From positions 1 through 22,610 of the forward strand of contig CAKOSZ010000015.1 of the NCBI GenBank assembly GCA_934119955.1: a DNA stretch of 22,610 nt, read 5' to 3'. The notes beneath the pieces were generated by a model. The model did not search any database and had not been told where the DNA came from. It was given only the letters and a program-made list of their open reading frames with translations. The DNA comes from an uncultured Bacilli bacterium. Lineage in GTDB: Bacteria; Bacillota_I; Bacilli_A; RF39; UBA660. Shown piece after piece: positions 6,724 to 15,183 of this stretch (the first letter of the stretch is position 1; each line of letters opens with the position of its first letter). The translations under genes were made by a program, and so were the position numbers.

Positions 6724-7552
6724 AATTCTTGATTATTTCTTCTAATTTTTTCTTTGTTACTAAATAATTATCAGCATTTAAAGCAATTCCTATTGTAAAT
6801 AAATAAGCAAGTAAATAAACCCATACTAATAATATTAATATATTTGCTAAACTTCCGTAATAAGCATTGTAATTACTATAATTATTTAAATGATATGAAT
6901 ATATTCTAGATGCTATAAACCATGAAATAGTGGTAAACCAAGCTCCATTATTTGTATATTTACTTTCTATTCTTATACTAGGTGCTATTGTATATAATAG
7001 TTTAATTGAAATAAACATAGCAACAATAGATACTGGATATTTTATATAGTGATAAATATTAGTTACAATATTAATGCCTGTTTCATTAAAATAATTATCT
7101 AAATATTTAAAAATTGTATCACCAAAAACTGGAACTATTAACATAAATGTTATTAAAGCAAAAAGAATTATAACCATAAAAAATGATTTTACATAACTTT
7201 TTATACTAGATGTATTTTTTATTTTATATAAAATATCACTTGTATTAATAATTGCTCTACAACCACCTGAAACAAGCCATAAACTAAATATAATAAATAA
7301 CATTAAGTTATAATCACTACCACTTGTATTTAACGCATTCTCTAAAATATTTAAAACAGCATCAGGAACATTATTTTCTAATGCTCCTAATGTTTTATCA
7401 ACCAAGAAATTTGAACCTATAACTCCAATAATTGAAAAAATTGGTACAATCATCAAAACTAAATTAAAGGCTAAATGACCTGGTAATATCTTCATTTCTT
7501 CTTTGGTAACTAGTTTTAATATTCTTTTTATATAAGATTTAAATTTATTCAT
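6722..7552 (-). CDS. YihY/BrkB-family inner-membrane protein
   Basis: A 276-aa polytopic membrane protein of the YihY/virulence factor BrkB family, often mis-annotated as ribonuclease BN. Its biochemical role is not settled. Visible features are the family's N-terminal motif KILPGHLAFNLVLMIVPIF (about 20-38), the glycine-rich stretch WLVSGGCRAI, and about six hydrophobic helices ending in the ILILLVWVYLLAYLFTIG segment near 240-257, followed by a charged tail. The start codon shares its first base with the preceding stop (TAATG), so it is translationally coupled to the GGDEF gene. A terminator follows directly. Confidence 0.88.
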   Translation of the reverse strand: MNKFKSYIKRILKLVTKEEMKILPGHLAFNLVLMIVPIFSIIGVIGSNFLVDKTLGALENNVPDAVLNILENALNTSGSDYNLMLFIIFSLWLVSGGCRAIINTSDILYKIKNTSSIKSYVKSFFMVIILFALITFMLIVPVFGDTIFKYLDNYFNETGINIVTNIYHYIKYPVSIVAMFISIKLLYTIAPSIRIESKYTNNGAWFTTISWFIASRIYSYHLNNYSNYNAYYGSLANILILLVWVYLLAYLFTIGIALNADNYLVTKKKLEEIIKN

Positions 7553-9603
7553 TAAAACTCACTTTTATCACTTTGCATATCAATCATTGCTTCATTAATA
7601 GCATCATCAATTGTTTTTATATTATCAAATATCATACTATATCCAACACTTGCTCCAAAACCATAAGGAAGTTCTTTTAATTCTTTTCGTAATTTCTTTA
7701 AATAAATATCTATTTGATTTTCACTATAACCAACTAAATATATTAAAAACTCAGTTCCATCTGTTCTAATAATTTCTGTATTTTCAAGTTGCGTATTAAC
7801 AAGTATACTAGCAGCTCTTACAATTAAATTATCTCCCTTTTCTCTTCCATAGTTATCATTTATATATTTTAAGTTATTAAGATCAACTATAACTATTGTT
7901 TGAGGATATATTTTACTTAAATTCCAAGAATCTATTTGTAAATTTAAATAATTTCTATTTTTAAGGGATGTTAACATATCCGTATATTTTTTTCTATCTT
8001 CTTTTTTAACAAGTTTTAATTTATGTCTATTTTTAAGAAAAACAAATATTACTATAATTAGAATAATAGGTATTAAAATAATTGCTAGAATAATTAAATA
8101 TAATTCTTCAAATGAAGTTCTTTCAAAGATAGATACATTTAAACTATTAAACCCACTATTTCTATATTTATAATATGAATTAGTATTTATAACATAGTTA
8201 AATAAACTATAAAATGAACTATTAGAAGATTTAATATCAAATGTATAATCATTACTCATAATATCAGAATATATTACTTCATAATCTTTAAGACAATCAT
8301 TTCTATAATAAGAATATACTTCTTTATCTAAAATAATTAAAGATTTATCACTACTACTTTCTTTAACTAATTTTTTAATATCATCAAGTACTTTAACATT
8401 AGCCATAGCACCTGAGGTAATATAATTATATAAAGAACCATAGTTACTTAACATGTATATGTTTTTTCCCTTTAATCCCTCAAATGAAGATACAATATAA
8501 TCATCACTTGTTTTAGCAAGAACAACATAATTTTCTATAAAAGGTGAATTAGTTTTTAAATATTTATCAAAGGTATTATTAAAATAGTTAAAATAAATAT
8601 CAACATCACCATTTTTAATTGCTTTATTTAAAGATTCTACATTTTCATATTTTTTATAAGTAAAATCAATATCAGTTAGTCTAACTAATCTATTAATATA
8701 TTCAGCAGCAACCCCAGTTAATTTATTATTTCTTGTTACTTCATAAGGATAATTTTCAACATAACCATACACATAAGTCTTACTTAATAAATCTGCTTTT
8801 GTTTTATCATTTATTTTCTTTTCATCTAAATAGTAATTTAATAATAATTTATTATAGTCATCAACATAATACTCTTTTTGCCAACTATTAAAACATTTTT
8901 CAATAATGCTATTTAAATCTTTATTACTAGAATCCATGGTTAAAACAATATTTTTAGTCATATCAGTAAAGAAATAATTAAAATAGTATTCTTCATTACT
9001 AATAGTTTTTTCAAGAGATAACATATTAGGAACTATTACCATATCTACATCATCATCATTTAATGATTTAAACAAAGCATCAAGGGTAACATGTTGTTTG
9101 AAAGTTATATTATTATTACTTTTTAAATAATAACTAGCATTAGATTCATCAGCAGCAAGTACGCCTATTTTATAACCTGAAAAATCAGTTATTTCATTAA
9201 TTTTAATTTTATTTTTACTAATTGAAACATAATTATCTTCAAAAATGAATAATTGATTGCTTCCTAAGTTTTTACTACCATCTAAAACTTCTATTCGATA
9301 GTTCTTACCAGATGGAGTTTCTTCTTTATTGTATGGAATTTTATTAAATTGTAAACCTGTTTCATCAGTTACAAATTCTAAAAAATCAAATATAACACCT
9401 GTTCCATTCATTCCATAAACTGAAACATCATTTAAAACATCAATATCAACTACTTTTTCTCCGTTTTCACTTAACCATTTTTTATCACTTGAAGTAAGTA
9501 AACTAGATTCTTTATAATAATAAATAAAGAATAATACAAGAAAAGCAACAATAGCAATTAAGGTTATAAAAAGAAATAACTTTTTTTTATTTTTGTTCTT
9601 CAT
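7552..9603 (-). CDS. Membrane GGDEF protein with two solute-binding-like sensor domains
   Basis: A 683-aa membrane signalling protein. A signal-anchor helix (about 9-30) leads to a long extracytoplasmic part with two modules resembling SBP_bac_3 solute-binding domains; the second, near YVENYPYEV...LTGVAAEYINRL, is the clearer. A second membrane helix (about 500-522) leads to a C-terminal GGDEF domain (about 535-683). The first metal aspartate region is intact (VDLNNLKYINDNYG), but the signature reads DGTEF (615-619) instead of GGDEF/GGEEF. This places Thr at the carboxylate position needed for metal binding and catalysis, and no RxxD inhibitory site precedes it. Cyclase activity is therefore doubtful and a nucleotide-binding or receptor role is plausible. 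I start at the ATG at 9603 because the GTG three codons earlier lies inside the AAAGGTGAG ribosome site. It overlaps the preceding gene by 17 nt and is coupled to yihY. Confidence 0.88.
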   Translation of the reverse strand: MKNKNKKKLFLFITLIAIVAFLVLFFIYYYKESSLLTSSDKKWLSENGEKVVDIDVLNDVSVYGMNGTGVIFDFLEFVTDETGLQFNKIPYNKEETPSGKNYRIEVLDGSKNLGSNQLFIFEDNYVSISKNKIKINEITDFSGYKIGVLAADESNASYYLKSNNNITFKQHVTLDALFKSLNDDDVDMVIVPNMLSLEKTISNEEYYFNYFFTDMTKNIVLTMDSSNKDLNSIIEKCFNSWQKEYYVDDYNKLLLNYYLDEKKINDKTKADLLSKTYVYGYVENYPYEVTRNNKLTGVAAEYINRLVRLTDIDFTYKKYENVESLNKAIKNGDVDIYFNYFNNTFDKYLKTNSPFIENYVVLAKTSDDYIVSSFEGLKGKNIYMLSNYGSLYNYITSGAMANVKVLDDIKKLVKESSSDKSLIILDKEVYSYYRNDCLKDYEVIYSDIMSNDYTFDIKSSNSSFYSLFNYVINTNSYYKYRNSGFNSLNVSIFERTSFEELYLIILAIILIPIILIIVIFVFLKNRHKLKLVKKEDRKKYTDMLTSLKNRNYLNLQIDSWNLSKIYPQTIVIVDLNNLKYINDNYGREKGDNLIVRAASILVNTQLENTEIIRTDGTEFLIYLVGYSENQIDIYLKKLRKELKELPYGFGASVGYSMIFDNIKTIDDAINEAMIDMQSDKSEF

Positions 9604-10075
9604 TTGTCTCACCTTTTGTTATATCTCTATCCTTAGTAAATTTCATTTCCCCATTTGCATCTTTATAACCTATTATTGGAAAGTTATTTAATTCAGCATT
9701 TTCTTTCTTGACAAATACTTGCAATGAATAAAAAGATAGTTCATCATTTGTAAACATATTTGTTGTATCACTTGCTATTTTCTTAGCATCTTCTATACTT
9801 GTATCATCAGTAACTGTTATAATAATATTTATTATTTTTCCATGTAATTTACTAGATGAATTAGTTACTTTTTCATTTTCTTTTAATTTAGTATCTACTC
9901 CTTTTAAAGTTTCTTCACTTAAAGGATGGTCTTTTATACCATCTAATCTATCCCCATATACTGCCTTTCCCTCATCAGGAACTAATATATTTTTAGCAGT
10001 TGCAGCAACTAAAACTAAAATGATAAAAATAATAATAGCAATAATAGTATATTTATTCTTTTTTATAAATTTCAT
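9587..10075 (-). CDS. Membrane-anchored hypothetical protein, 162 aa
   Basis: Not recognised. A short Lys-rich N-terminus is followed by one strong hydrophobic helix (about 9-28, isoleucine-rich) and a soluble extracytoplasmic domain. That domain alternates a linker (30-75) with a beta/alpha stretch containing KIINIIITVTDDTSIEDAKK (about 79-98) and a charged tail. GGAGG precedes the ATG at 10075 with good spacing, and a promoter lies at 10099-10127. Its stop codon lies inside the start of the GGDEF gene, so the two are co-translated. It could be a partner or regulator of that sensor; this is inference from position only. Confidence 0.75.
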   Translation of the reverse strand: MKFIKKNKYTIIAIIIFIILVLVAATAKNILVPDEGKAVYGDRLDGIKDHPLSEETLKGVDTKLKENEKVTNSSSKLHGKIINIIITVTDDTSIEDAKKIASDTTNMFTNDELSFYSLQVFVKKENAELNNFPIIGYKDANGEMKFTKDRDITKGETNEEQK

Positions 10076-10098
10076 AAATCCTCCACTTTGATATATGT

Positions 10099-10127
10099 AT
10101 TATACAATATTTTTTCTTAATAAGCAA
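10099..10127 (-). promoter_or_regulatory. Promoter of the GGDEF unit
   Basis: On the minus strand TTGCTT (10127-10122), a 17-nt spacer and a perfect TATAAT (10104-10099). It begins at the very end of sufU. No convincing terminator separates sufU from it, so read-through from the suf operon may add to expression. Confidence 0.65.
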
Positions 10128-10556
10128 CTAATCATCTATTTCTATCTTAAATGTTTTTTCAAGAGTTATAAACGGTAAGGTTGCACATTTCTTACGACTA
10201 GGTTGTTTTGCAATATCAAAATAAGCATTGAGTTCTCCTAGTTCATCTTTATTATAAGGAAATTCATTAATCATATTATAATATTCTTTCATTAAATGAA
10301 AACATTCTTCCTTAGTTTTACCAATTATTTTTTTAAGCATTATACTAGTAGCACTTGTTGTAATTGCACATGCTTCTCCTTCAAAATAAGCATCTACTAC
10401 TATATTATCTTTAATTTTAACATATAAATCTATATTATCTATACAAGATTCATTATGTGTATTGGCTTTAATAAAACCATTTTTTTCTTCTAATCCTTTA
10501 TGATAAGGATTTTCAGCATTATCAACAATTATTGCTCTTTTTAAATTAGTATCCAT
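10128..10556 (-). CDS. sufU: SufU, zinc-dependent sulfurtransferase of Fe-S assembly
   Basis: A 142-aa IscU-like protein of the Firmicutes SUF system. SufU uses a zinc site to accept persulfide sulfur from the SufS cysteine (established in Bacillus). The zinc/catalytic residues are visible: Cys38 and Asp40 in SCID (usually CGD), Cys63 in GEACAITTSA, and Cys124 in RKKCATLPF. The Firmicutes insertion between the second and third sites is present. The start has AGGAGAA upstream. It lies 42 nt after sufS, the expected order. In Bacillus sufB follows sufU; here an unrelated gene follows. The Ile in place of Gly in the first motif is a small oddity. Confidence 0.93.
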   Translation of the reverse strand: MDTNLKRAIIVDNAENPYHKGLEEKNGFIKANTHNESCIDNIDLYVKIKDNIVVDAYFEGEACAITTSATSIMLKKIIGKTKEECFHLMKEYYNMINEFPYNKDELGELNAYFDIAKQPSRKKCATLPFITLEKTFKIEIDD

Positions 10557-10598
10557 AAATTCTCCTATTACTACAATAAAAATTTTAATAAATATTAA

Positions 10599-11795
10599 CT
10601 ATAAAATAATATCATATAAATTATGATTATTCTCTAAAACTTCAATTAATCTATCAATTTCTTCTTTGGTATTATATAAATATAAACTTATTCTACATGT
10701 ATTTTTAACACCTATTTCATCTTTAACCATCTTAGTACAATGATTACCTGCTCTTACACATATATGATAATGATTTAAATATCTTGATGTATCTTCAGCA
10801 AATATATTTTTAATATTAAAAACAACTATCCCTGATTCTGTTTCTGGATTATAAATTTCTATTTCTTTGATATTTTTTAATTTAGCAAGTAAATAATTTT
10901 TTAATTCAATTTCATATTCATGAATATTTTCTATACCAATTTCATTAAGATAATTAATTGCTTCCCTAAAACCTAAAACTCCGGCTATATTTCTAGTTCC
11001 TGCTTCAAGTCTTAAAGGAAGAGTTTTATATTCTATTTCTTTATTACTTTCAAAGCGACTATTCATGCCACCTCCATAGTATATTGGTTTTAAGTTTTCT
11101 AAATATTTTTCTTTTCCGTATAATACCCCAACTCCGGTTGGACCTAACATTTTATGAGCTGAAAAGGCTAGAAAATCGATATCATCTAATAATACATCTG
11201 TTTTCATATGAGGAACACTTTGAGCTCCATCAACAACTATTAAACCATTATTTTCATGAATTAACTTAGAAATCTCTTTAATTGGTCTAACATCTCCTAT
11301 AACATTAGTAACATATGCAAGAGATATAACTTTGGTATTTTCAGTAATACTATTTTTTACATTTTCTATTGTTATTTTATGATTTGAAGCAAGTGGAATA
11401 TATTTAACAACTATTCCTGTTTCTTTTTCAAGTTCTAGCCAAGGCAAAACATTACTAGCATGTTCTGCTTTGGTAATTAAAACTTCATCACCTTTTTTTA
11501 AATAATATTTCATAAAACCAAATACTATCATGTTTAATGATTCAGTTGTTCCACTAGTAAATACAATTTCCAAAGAATTACTAGCATTAATAAAATCTTT
11601 AATAAGATCTCTTGTTGATTCGTATAAATAATCAACTTTTTGGCTTAAATCATAGTCTCCTCTATGACTATTAGCAGTATATTTAGTATAATAATTTGTA
11701 ATACCTTCAATTACACTATTAGGTTTAAACGTAGTAGCACCATTATCAAAATAAATATAATCACTTTTTAACATTTGAAAATCATCGCGATGCAT
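10599..11795 (-). CDS. sufS: Cysteine desulfurase SufS
   Basis: PLP-dependent group II cysteine desulfurase that strips sulfur from cysteine as an enzyme-bound persulfide for Fe-S assembly. Key residues are in place: His112 in EHASN, Asp189 and Gln192 in DGAQS, the PLP lysine Lys215 in SAHK, and the persulfide Cys353 in RAGNHC. The length of 398 aa is normal. The ATG at 11795 follows AGGAGGTG; a GTG two codons earlier is part of that ribosome site. It is preceded by the short scaffold gene with only 9 nt between, and followed by its partner sufU. Confidence 0.95.
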   Translation of the reverse strand: MHRDDFQMLKSDYIYFDNGATTFKPNSVIEGITNYYTKYTANSHRGDYDLSQKVDYLYESTRDLIKDFINASNSLEIVFTSGTTESLNMIVFGFMKYYLKKGDEVLITKAEHASNVLPWLELEKETGIVVKYIPLASNHKITIENVKNSITENTKVISLAYVTNVIGDVRPIKEISKLIHENNGLIVVDGAQSVPHMKTDVLLDDIDFLAFSAHKMLGPTGVGVLYGKEKYLENLKPIYYGGGMNSRFESNKEIEYKTLPLRLEAGTRNIAGVLGFREAINYLNEIGIENIHEYEIELKNYLLAKLKNIKEIEIYNPETESGIVVFNIKNIFAEDTSRYLNHYHICVRAGNHCTKMVKDEIGVKNTCRISLYLYNTKEEIDRLIEVLENNHNLYDIIL

Positions 11796-11804
11796 AAACA
11801 CCTC

Positions 11805-12497
11805 CTATTTAATATTTCTAATAAAATATATAAATTTATCTTTATCTACAAATAAATCCATACCACTTAATAAGTTAGATTTTAATAATAGATTATATAT
11901 ATCATCCATTTTAATTCCCCTTGATTTTAAATAATTAATTTCATCTAAATCAAACTTACCAATAAAGGCTGAATGATTAGCAATTACTTCTTTATTATCA
12001 ATTATTAAATTAGGAATAATTTTACTATCTCCATCTTTTAAATTAATTATTTTACTATTTTCATCTAAAACACAGTTTAAACTAGTTTTAGGAATATAAC
12101 CATTCATTGTTAAATAAAACTTTTTATCTTCTAAATTAACTCCATTTATAATAATTTTAGACTTAGAATTACTTTCTTTATGCATAATATTAATATTATT
12201 TATTGTATCATTTAAACTAATAAATCCTGAGACAAAGGAAATAGAAGCATACGAAGATAAATTAACATTTAAATTTAAACTAGAATTAACAACTAATTGA
12301 TTAATAACTAAATTACTAGAATTTTCTAAATCAATATTTATAAAAATATCAGTATTTTGAATTAAAATAGTCATTTTAGAGGAAATATTTTCTAAAACTT
12401 TAATATTTAAAACCTTAGTATTTATTACTTCTATACTGTAATTATCATTATCTACTATTAAATCATACTTATCGGTATCTATTACTATTTTATTCAT
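11805..12497 (-). CDS. sufD: Half-length SufD/SufB-like scaffold protein
   Basis: Takes the sufD position between sufC and sufS. SufB and SufD form the SufBCD scaffold on which clusters are built, and each is usually more than 400 aa. This protein is 230 aa. The first 130 residues are repeated beta strands rich in Asn/Ile/Ser, as in the SufB/SufD beta-helix core. The C-terminus keeps the family signature: IIDNKEVIANHSAFIG with His175, then INYLKSRGI (187-195). The N-terminal helical domain is missing. The only cysteine is Cys142, not far from where SufB carries its essential Cys, so the protein could stand in for SufB as well as SufD; that is inference. The start follows GAGGAT overlapping the sufC stop. 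The frame is open, with no sign of a broken longer gene. Confidence 0.8.
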   Translation of the reverse strand: MNKIVIDTDKYDLIVDNDNYSIEVINTKVLNIKVLENISSKMTILIQNTDIFINIDLENSSNLVINQLVVNSSLNLNVNLSSYASISFVSGFISLNDTINNINIMHKESNSKSKIIINGVNLEDKKFYLTMNGYIPKTSLNCVLDENSKIINLKDGDSKIIPNLIIDNKEVIANHSAFIGKFDLDEINYLKSRGIKMDDIYNLLLKSNLLSGMDLFVDKDKFIYFIRNIK

Positions 12498-12501
12498 AAA
12501 T

Positions 12502-13245
12502 TTAATCCTCAGTTATTGAAAATGACTGATTATAACCATTTTTTTCAATTAATTTAGCCAAACTCATATCACCAGTTTTAACAATTTTCCCATTTTTCAT
12601 CATATGAACAACATCTGGTTTTATATATTCAAGTACTCTTGTATAATGAGTTATTATTAAAACAGATGCATCTTTATTTTCTTTTAAATAATTATTTAAA
12701 GTAAGACAAACTGTTTTTAAACTATCAACATCAAGTCCAGAATCTAATTCATCTAAAATAATAAATTTAGGTTTTAACATTAAAACTTGTAAAATTTCAT
12801 TTTTTTTCTTTTCACCACCAGAAAAGCCTACATTAAAATCTCTATGAATCATATCACGTGACATATTTAAAGTATCAACATTTTTTTCGAGTTCTAAAAC
12901 GAATTCATATAAACTTTTATGAACTCTTGCATCTAGACTAGATTTTATAACTTCACTATTGGTAAGACCTTCTATTGTAATTGGATTTTGGTAAACTAAA
13001 AATATTCCTAATTTACTTCTATCTGTAATATCCATATTTAAAATAGATTTATCATTAACTAAAATATCTCCTTTTTTAATAAAAGTATCAGGATACCCCA
13101 TAATAGTTTTTGATAAAGTTGATTTACCTGTTCCATTAGGACCCATAATAGCATGAATTTCCCCAGCATTAATTTTTAAGTTTAAGCCATCTATTATAGT
13201 TTTATCTAAAACATCTACTTTTAAATCTTTAATTTCTATATTCAT
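12502..13245 (-). CDS. sufC: SufC, ATPase of the Fe-S cluster scaffold
   Basis: ABC-type ATPase that drives cluster assembly on the SufB/SufD scaffold. The motifs are complete: Walker A GPNGTGKST (35-43), Q-loop Gln86 in YQNP, the SufC-type signature GFSGGEKKKNEIL (140-152), Walker B FIILDE (161-166), the D-loop and His200 in ITHY. The length of 247 aa is typical. The ATG at 13245 follows a full AGGAGGTG ribosome site; a GTG two codons earlier lies in that site. It begins only 9 nt after ffh, so ffh and the suf genes share one transcript. Confidence 0.96.
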   Translation of the reverse strand: MNIEIKDLKVDVLDKTIIDGLNLKINAGEIHAIMGPNGTGKSTLSKTIMGYPDTFIKKGDILVNDKSILNMDITDRSKLGIFLVYQNPITIEGLTNSEVIKSSLDARVHKSLYEFVLELEKNVDTLNMSRDMIHRDFNVGFSGGEKKKNEILQVLMLKPKFIILDELDSGLDVDSLKTVCLTLNNYLKENKDASVLIITHYTRVLEYIKPDVVHMMKNGKIVKTGDMSLAKLIEKNGYNQSFSITED

Positions 13246-13254
13246 AGACACCTC

Positions 13255-14562
13255 CTAAAAAGGCAATTTCATATTACCATTCATCATATTTTTAACCATT
13301 TTTTTGTAATTATCAAATTGTTCTAATAATTTATTTACTTCACTAACACTAACACCAGATCCTTTGGCAATTCTTGTTTTTCTACTGGCTTTAATTATAC
13401 TTGGATCTTTTCTTTCTAAACTTGTCATTGATAAAATAATTGCTTCAATTCTTGCTATTTGTTTTGGATCAATATTAATATTTGTAAGTCCCATTTTTTT
13501 AGCCCCAGGAATTAATTTTAAAAGATTTTCAAGAGGTCCCATCTTTCTAATTTGTTTCATTTGATTTAAAAAATCATTTAAATCATATTTTCCTTTTTGT
13601 AATTTTTTAATTGAGTTTTCGGCTTCTTCCTCACTTATTGCTTCACTTGCTTTTTCAACCAAAGAAACAATATCACCCATTCCAAGAATTCGTCCAGACA
13701 TTCTTTCAGGATCAAATAATTCTAAGCCATCCATTTTTTCACTTGTTCCAATAAATTTAATTGGTACATTTGTTAAATGTCTAACTGAAAGAGCAACTCC
13801 ACCTCTTGTATCTCCATCAAGTTTTGTTAAAATAACTCCGGTTAAATTAATAGTATCATTAAATCCTGTTATAACATTAATTGCATCTTGTCCCATCATG
13901 GAATCAATTACTAGTAATATTTCCTCTGGATTAACTTTTTCTTTAATGTTTTGAAGTTCTTCCATTAAATCATTGTCTATATGAAGACGTCCAGCGGTAT
14001 CTATTAAAACATAATCATAACCATTTTCCTTAGCATAACAAATTGCAGCATTACTTGTTTCAACTGGATCATTTAACCCGTTTTCATAAACAAAAATATC
14101 AAGTTCCCTTCCTAATTGTTTTAATTGATCAATTGCAGCAGGACGATATACATCACAGGCAACCATCATTGGTTTTTTATGATATTTTTTACGTAGTAAA
14201 TTAGCAAGTTTAGCAATAGTTGTAGTTTTTCCTGATCCTTGTAATCCAACTAACATTAAAATTGCTGGATTTCCATTAGTATTTAAAGGAGCACTTTCAC
14301 CACCTAATAAATTAGTTAATTCATCACTAACAATTTTAACAAACACTTCTCCTGGTTTTAAACTCTTACTAACACTTTCCCCAAGGGCTTTTTCTTTAAC
14401 TTTATTAGTAAATTCTTTTACTACTTTATAATTAACATCTGCTTCAAGCAAAGCAATTCTTACTTCTTTAACCATTTCACTTATATTATCCTCAGTTATT
14501 TTGCCATAACCTTTTGCTTTATGAATAATATTTTGTAATCTATCTTGTAAACTCTCAAACAT
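13255..14562 (-). CDS. ffh: Signal recognition particle GTPase Ffh
   Basis: SRP54-type GTPase that binds signal sequences together with 4.5S/6S RNA and docks ribosomes to FtsY at the membrane. Helical N domain (1-90), then the G domain: P-loop GLQGSGKTTT (106-115), DTAGR (188-192) and TKLDGD (246-251). The M domain (about 300-435) has the RNA-binding helix SRKTRIAKGSG (393-403) and a Met-rich end (KKMVKNMMNGNM). The 435-aa length is normal. GGAGG lies 5 nt before the ATG and an extended -10 promoter sits upstream. ylxM, its usual Bacillus neighbour, is not here; instead the suf genes follow with only 9 nt between. Confidence 0.97.
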   Translation of the reverse strand: MFESLQDRLQNIIHKAKGYGKITEDNISEMVKEVRIALLEADVNYKVVKEFTNKVKEKALGESVSKSLKPGEVFVKIVSDELTNLLGGESAPLNTNGNPAILMLVGLQGSGKTTTIAKLANLLRKKYHKKPMMVACDVYRPAAIDQLKQLGRELDIFVYENGLNDPVETSNAAICYAKENGYDYVLIDTAGRLHIDNDLMEELQNIKEKVNPEEILLVIDSMMGQDAINVITGFNDTINLTGVILTKLDGDTRGGVALSVRHLTNVPIKFIGTSEKMDGLELFDPERMSGRILGMGDIVSLVEKASEAISEEEAENSIKKLQKGKYDLNDFLNQMKQIRKMGPLENLLKLIPGAKKMGLTNINIDPKQIARIEAIILSMTSLERKDPSIIKASRKTRIAKGSGVSVSEVNKLLEQFDNYKKMVKNMMNGNMKLPF

Positions 14563-14583
14563 AATTCCTCCATCACTTTATAT

Positions 14584-14612
14584 ATTATAACAGATATTAG
14601 TTATTTTTATAT
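14584..14612 (-). promoter_or_regulatory. Promoter of the ffh-suf operon
   Basis: On the minus strand a perfect TATAAT (14589-14584) is preceded by TG one base away, an extended -10 element. No good -35 hexamer is visible at 17 nt. It lies 21 nt upstream of the ffh ATG, so the leader is very short. Confidence 0.6.
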
Positions 14613-14644
14613 ATTTTTTTATTATTTTTTCTATAAATTCAATT

Positions 14645-14670
14645 AAAAAAAATAGTAACTAGTACTATTT
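14645..14670 (-). terminator. Terminator after the 138-aa gene
   Basis: An 8-bp stem (14650-14657 with 14663-14670) with a 5-nt loop, followed on the minus strand by a T-run. The stop codon of the 138-aa gene (14667-14665) lies inside the hairpin. Confidence 0.7.
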
Positions 14671-15081
14671 ATTTTGCATCATATTAAGCAAATTAATTTT
14701 AAACATATCTTTTTCAGGATGTGCTTTACTAATCATTACCCCTTTATAAGCAGTAAGTTCAGCACGATGTCCTTCTTCAAGAATACCATCTGGTGTAATA
14801 TTAGTTAAAAGAACAATATTTTTATCAGTATAAACAGTATAATGTAATTTAATTTCTCCATGAACTTTTACAAACATTTCATCAGTAGGTAAAACTAATT
14901 CATAACTTAAAGTATTATTATCACTTGATACTAGTTCACCCAAAAATTCTCCATTTCTAATTTTAGGATAATATTCAAATGTTAACTTTTTATATGCTAA
15001 CATATTATACTTTCTAACTGATCTTTCTTTCTTTCTAAAATCATTTTCATTTTGGTATTCAAATATATAACCTTGTTTCAT
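14665..15081 (-). CDS. Hypothetical protein, 138 aa
   Basis: Not recognised. A soluble basic protein with no signal peptide or membrane helix. It looks alpha at the start (ENDFRKKERSVRKYNM) and then mostly beta strands (LTFEYYP, LSYELVLP, VKVHGEIKLHYTVYTDKNIVLLTNI). A frame open to 15144 is longer, but I chose the ATG at 15081 because AAAGGGG lies 9 nt ahead and the upstream part belongs to the transcript leader. It is a single-gene unit: a near-consensus promoter (15155-15183) on one side and a terminator on the other. The leader carries an inverted repeat. Strong, isolated expression suggests a housekeeping or abundant protein, but I cannot name it. Confidence 0.75.
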   Translation of the reverse strand: MKQGYIFEYQNENDFRKKERSVRKYNMLAYKKLTFEYYPKIRNGEFLGELVSSDNNTLSYELVLPTDEMFVKVHGEIKLHYTVYTDKNIVLLTNITPDGILEEGHRAELTAYKGVMISKAHPEKDMFKINLLNMMQNK

Positions 15082-15120
15082 ATCCAAAACCCCTTTCAAA
15101 CCCCTTATTTCATAGATTTT

Positions 15121-15145
15121 CTTGATAATACCCCTATCTATCAAG
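15121..15145. promoter_or_regulatory. Inverted repeat in the leader of the 138-aa gene
   Basis: CTTGATA (15121-15127) and TATCAAG (15139-15145) form a perfect 7-bp inverted repeat around 11 nt. It begins a few bases after the likely transcription start. It could be an operator or an RNA hairpin protecting the 5' end. Confidence 0.4.
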
Positions 15146-15154
15146 TTCTCGTTA

Positions 15155-15183
15155 ATTATACTATAAAAGGTTCAAAAAGTCAA
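15155..15183 (-). promoter_or_regulatory. Strong promoter of the 138-aa gene
   Basis: On the minus strand TTGACT (15183-15178), a 17-nt spacer and a perfect TATAAT (15160-15155): the best promoter match in the window. The -35 overlaps the stop codon of the upstream ysxE-like gene. Confidence 0.85.
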
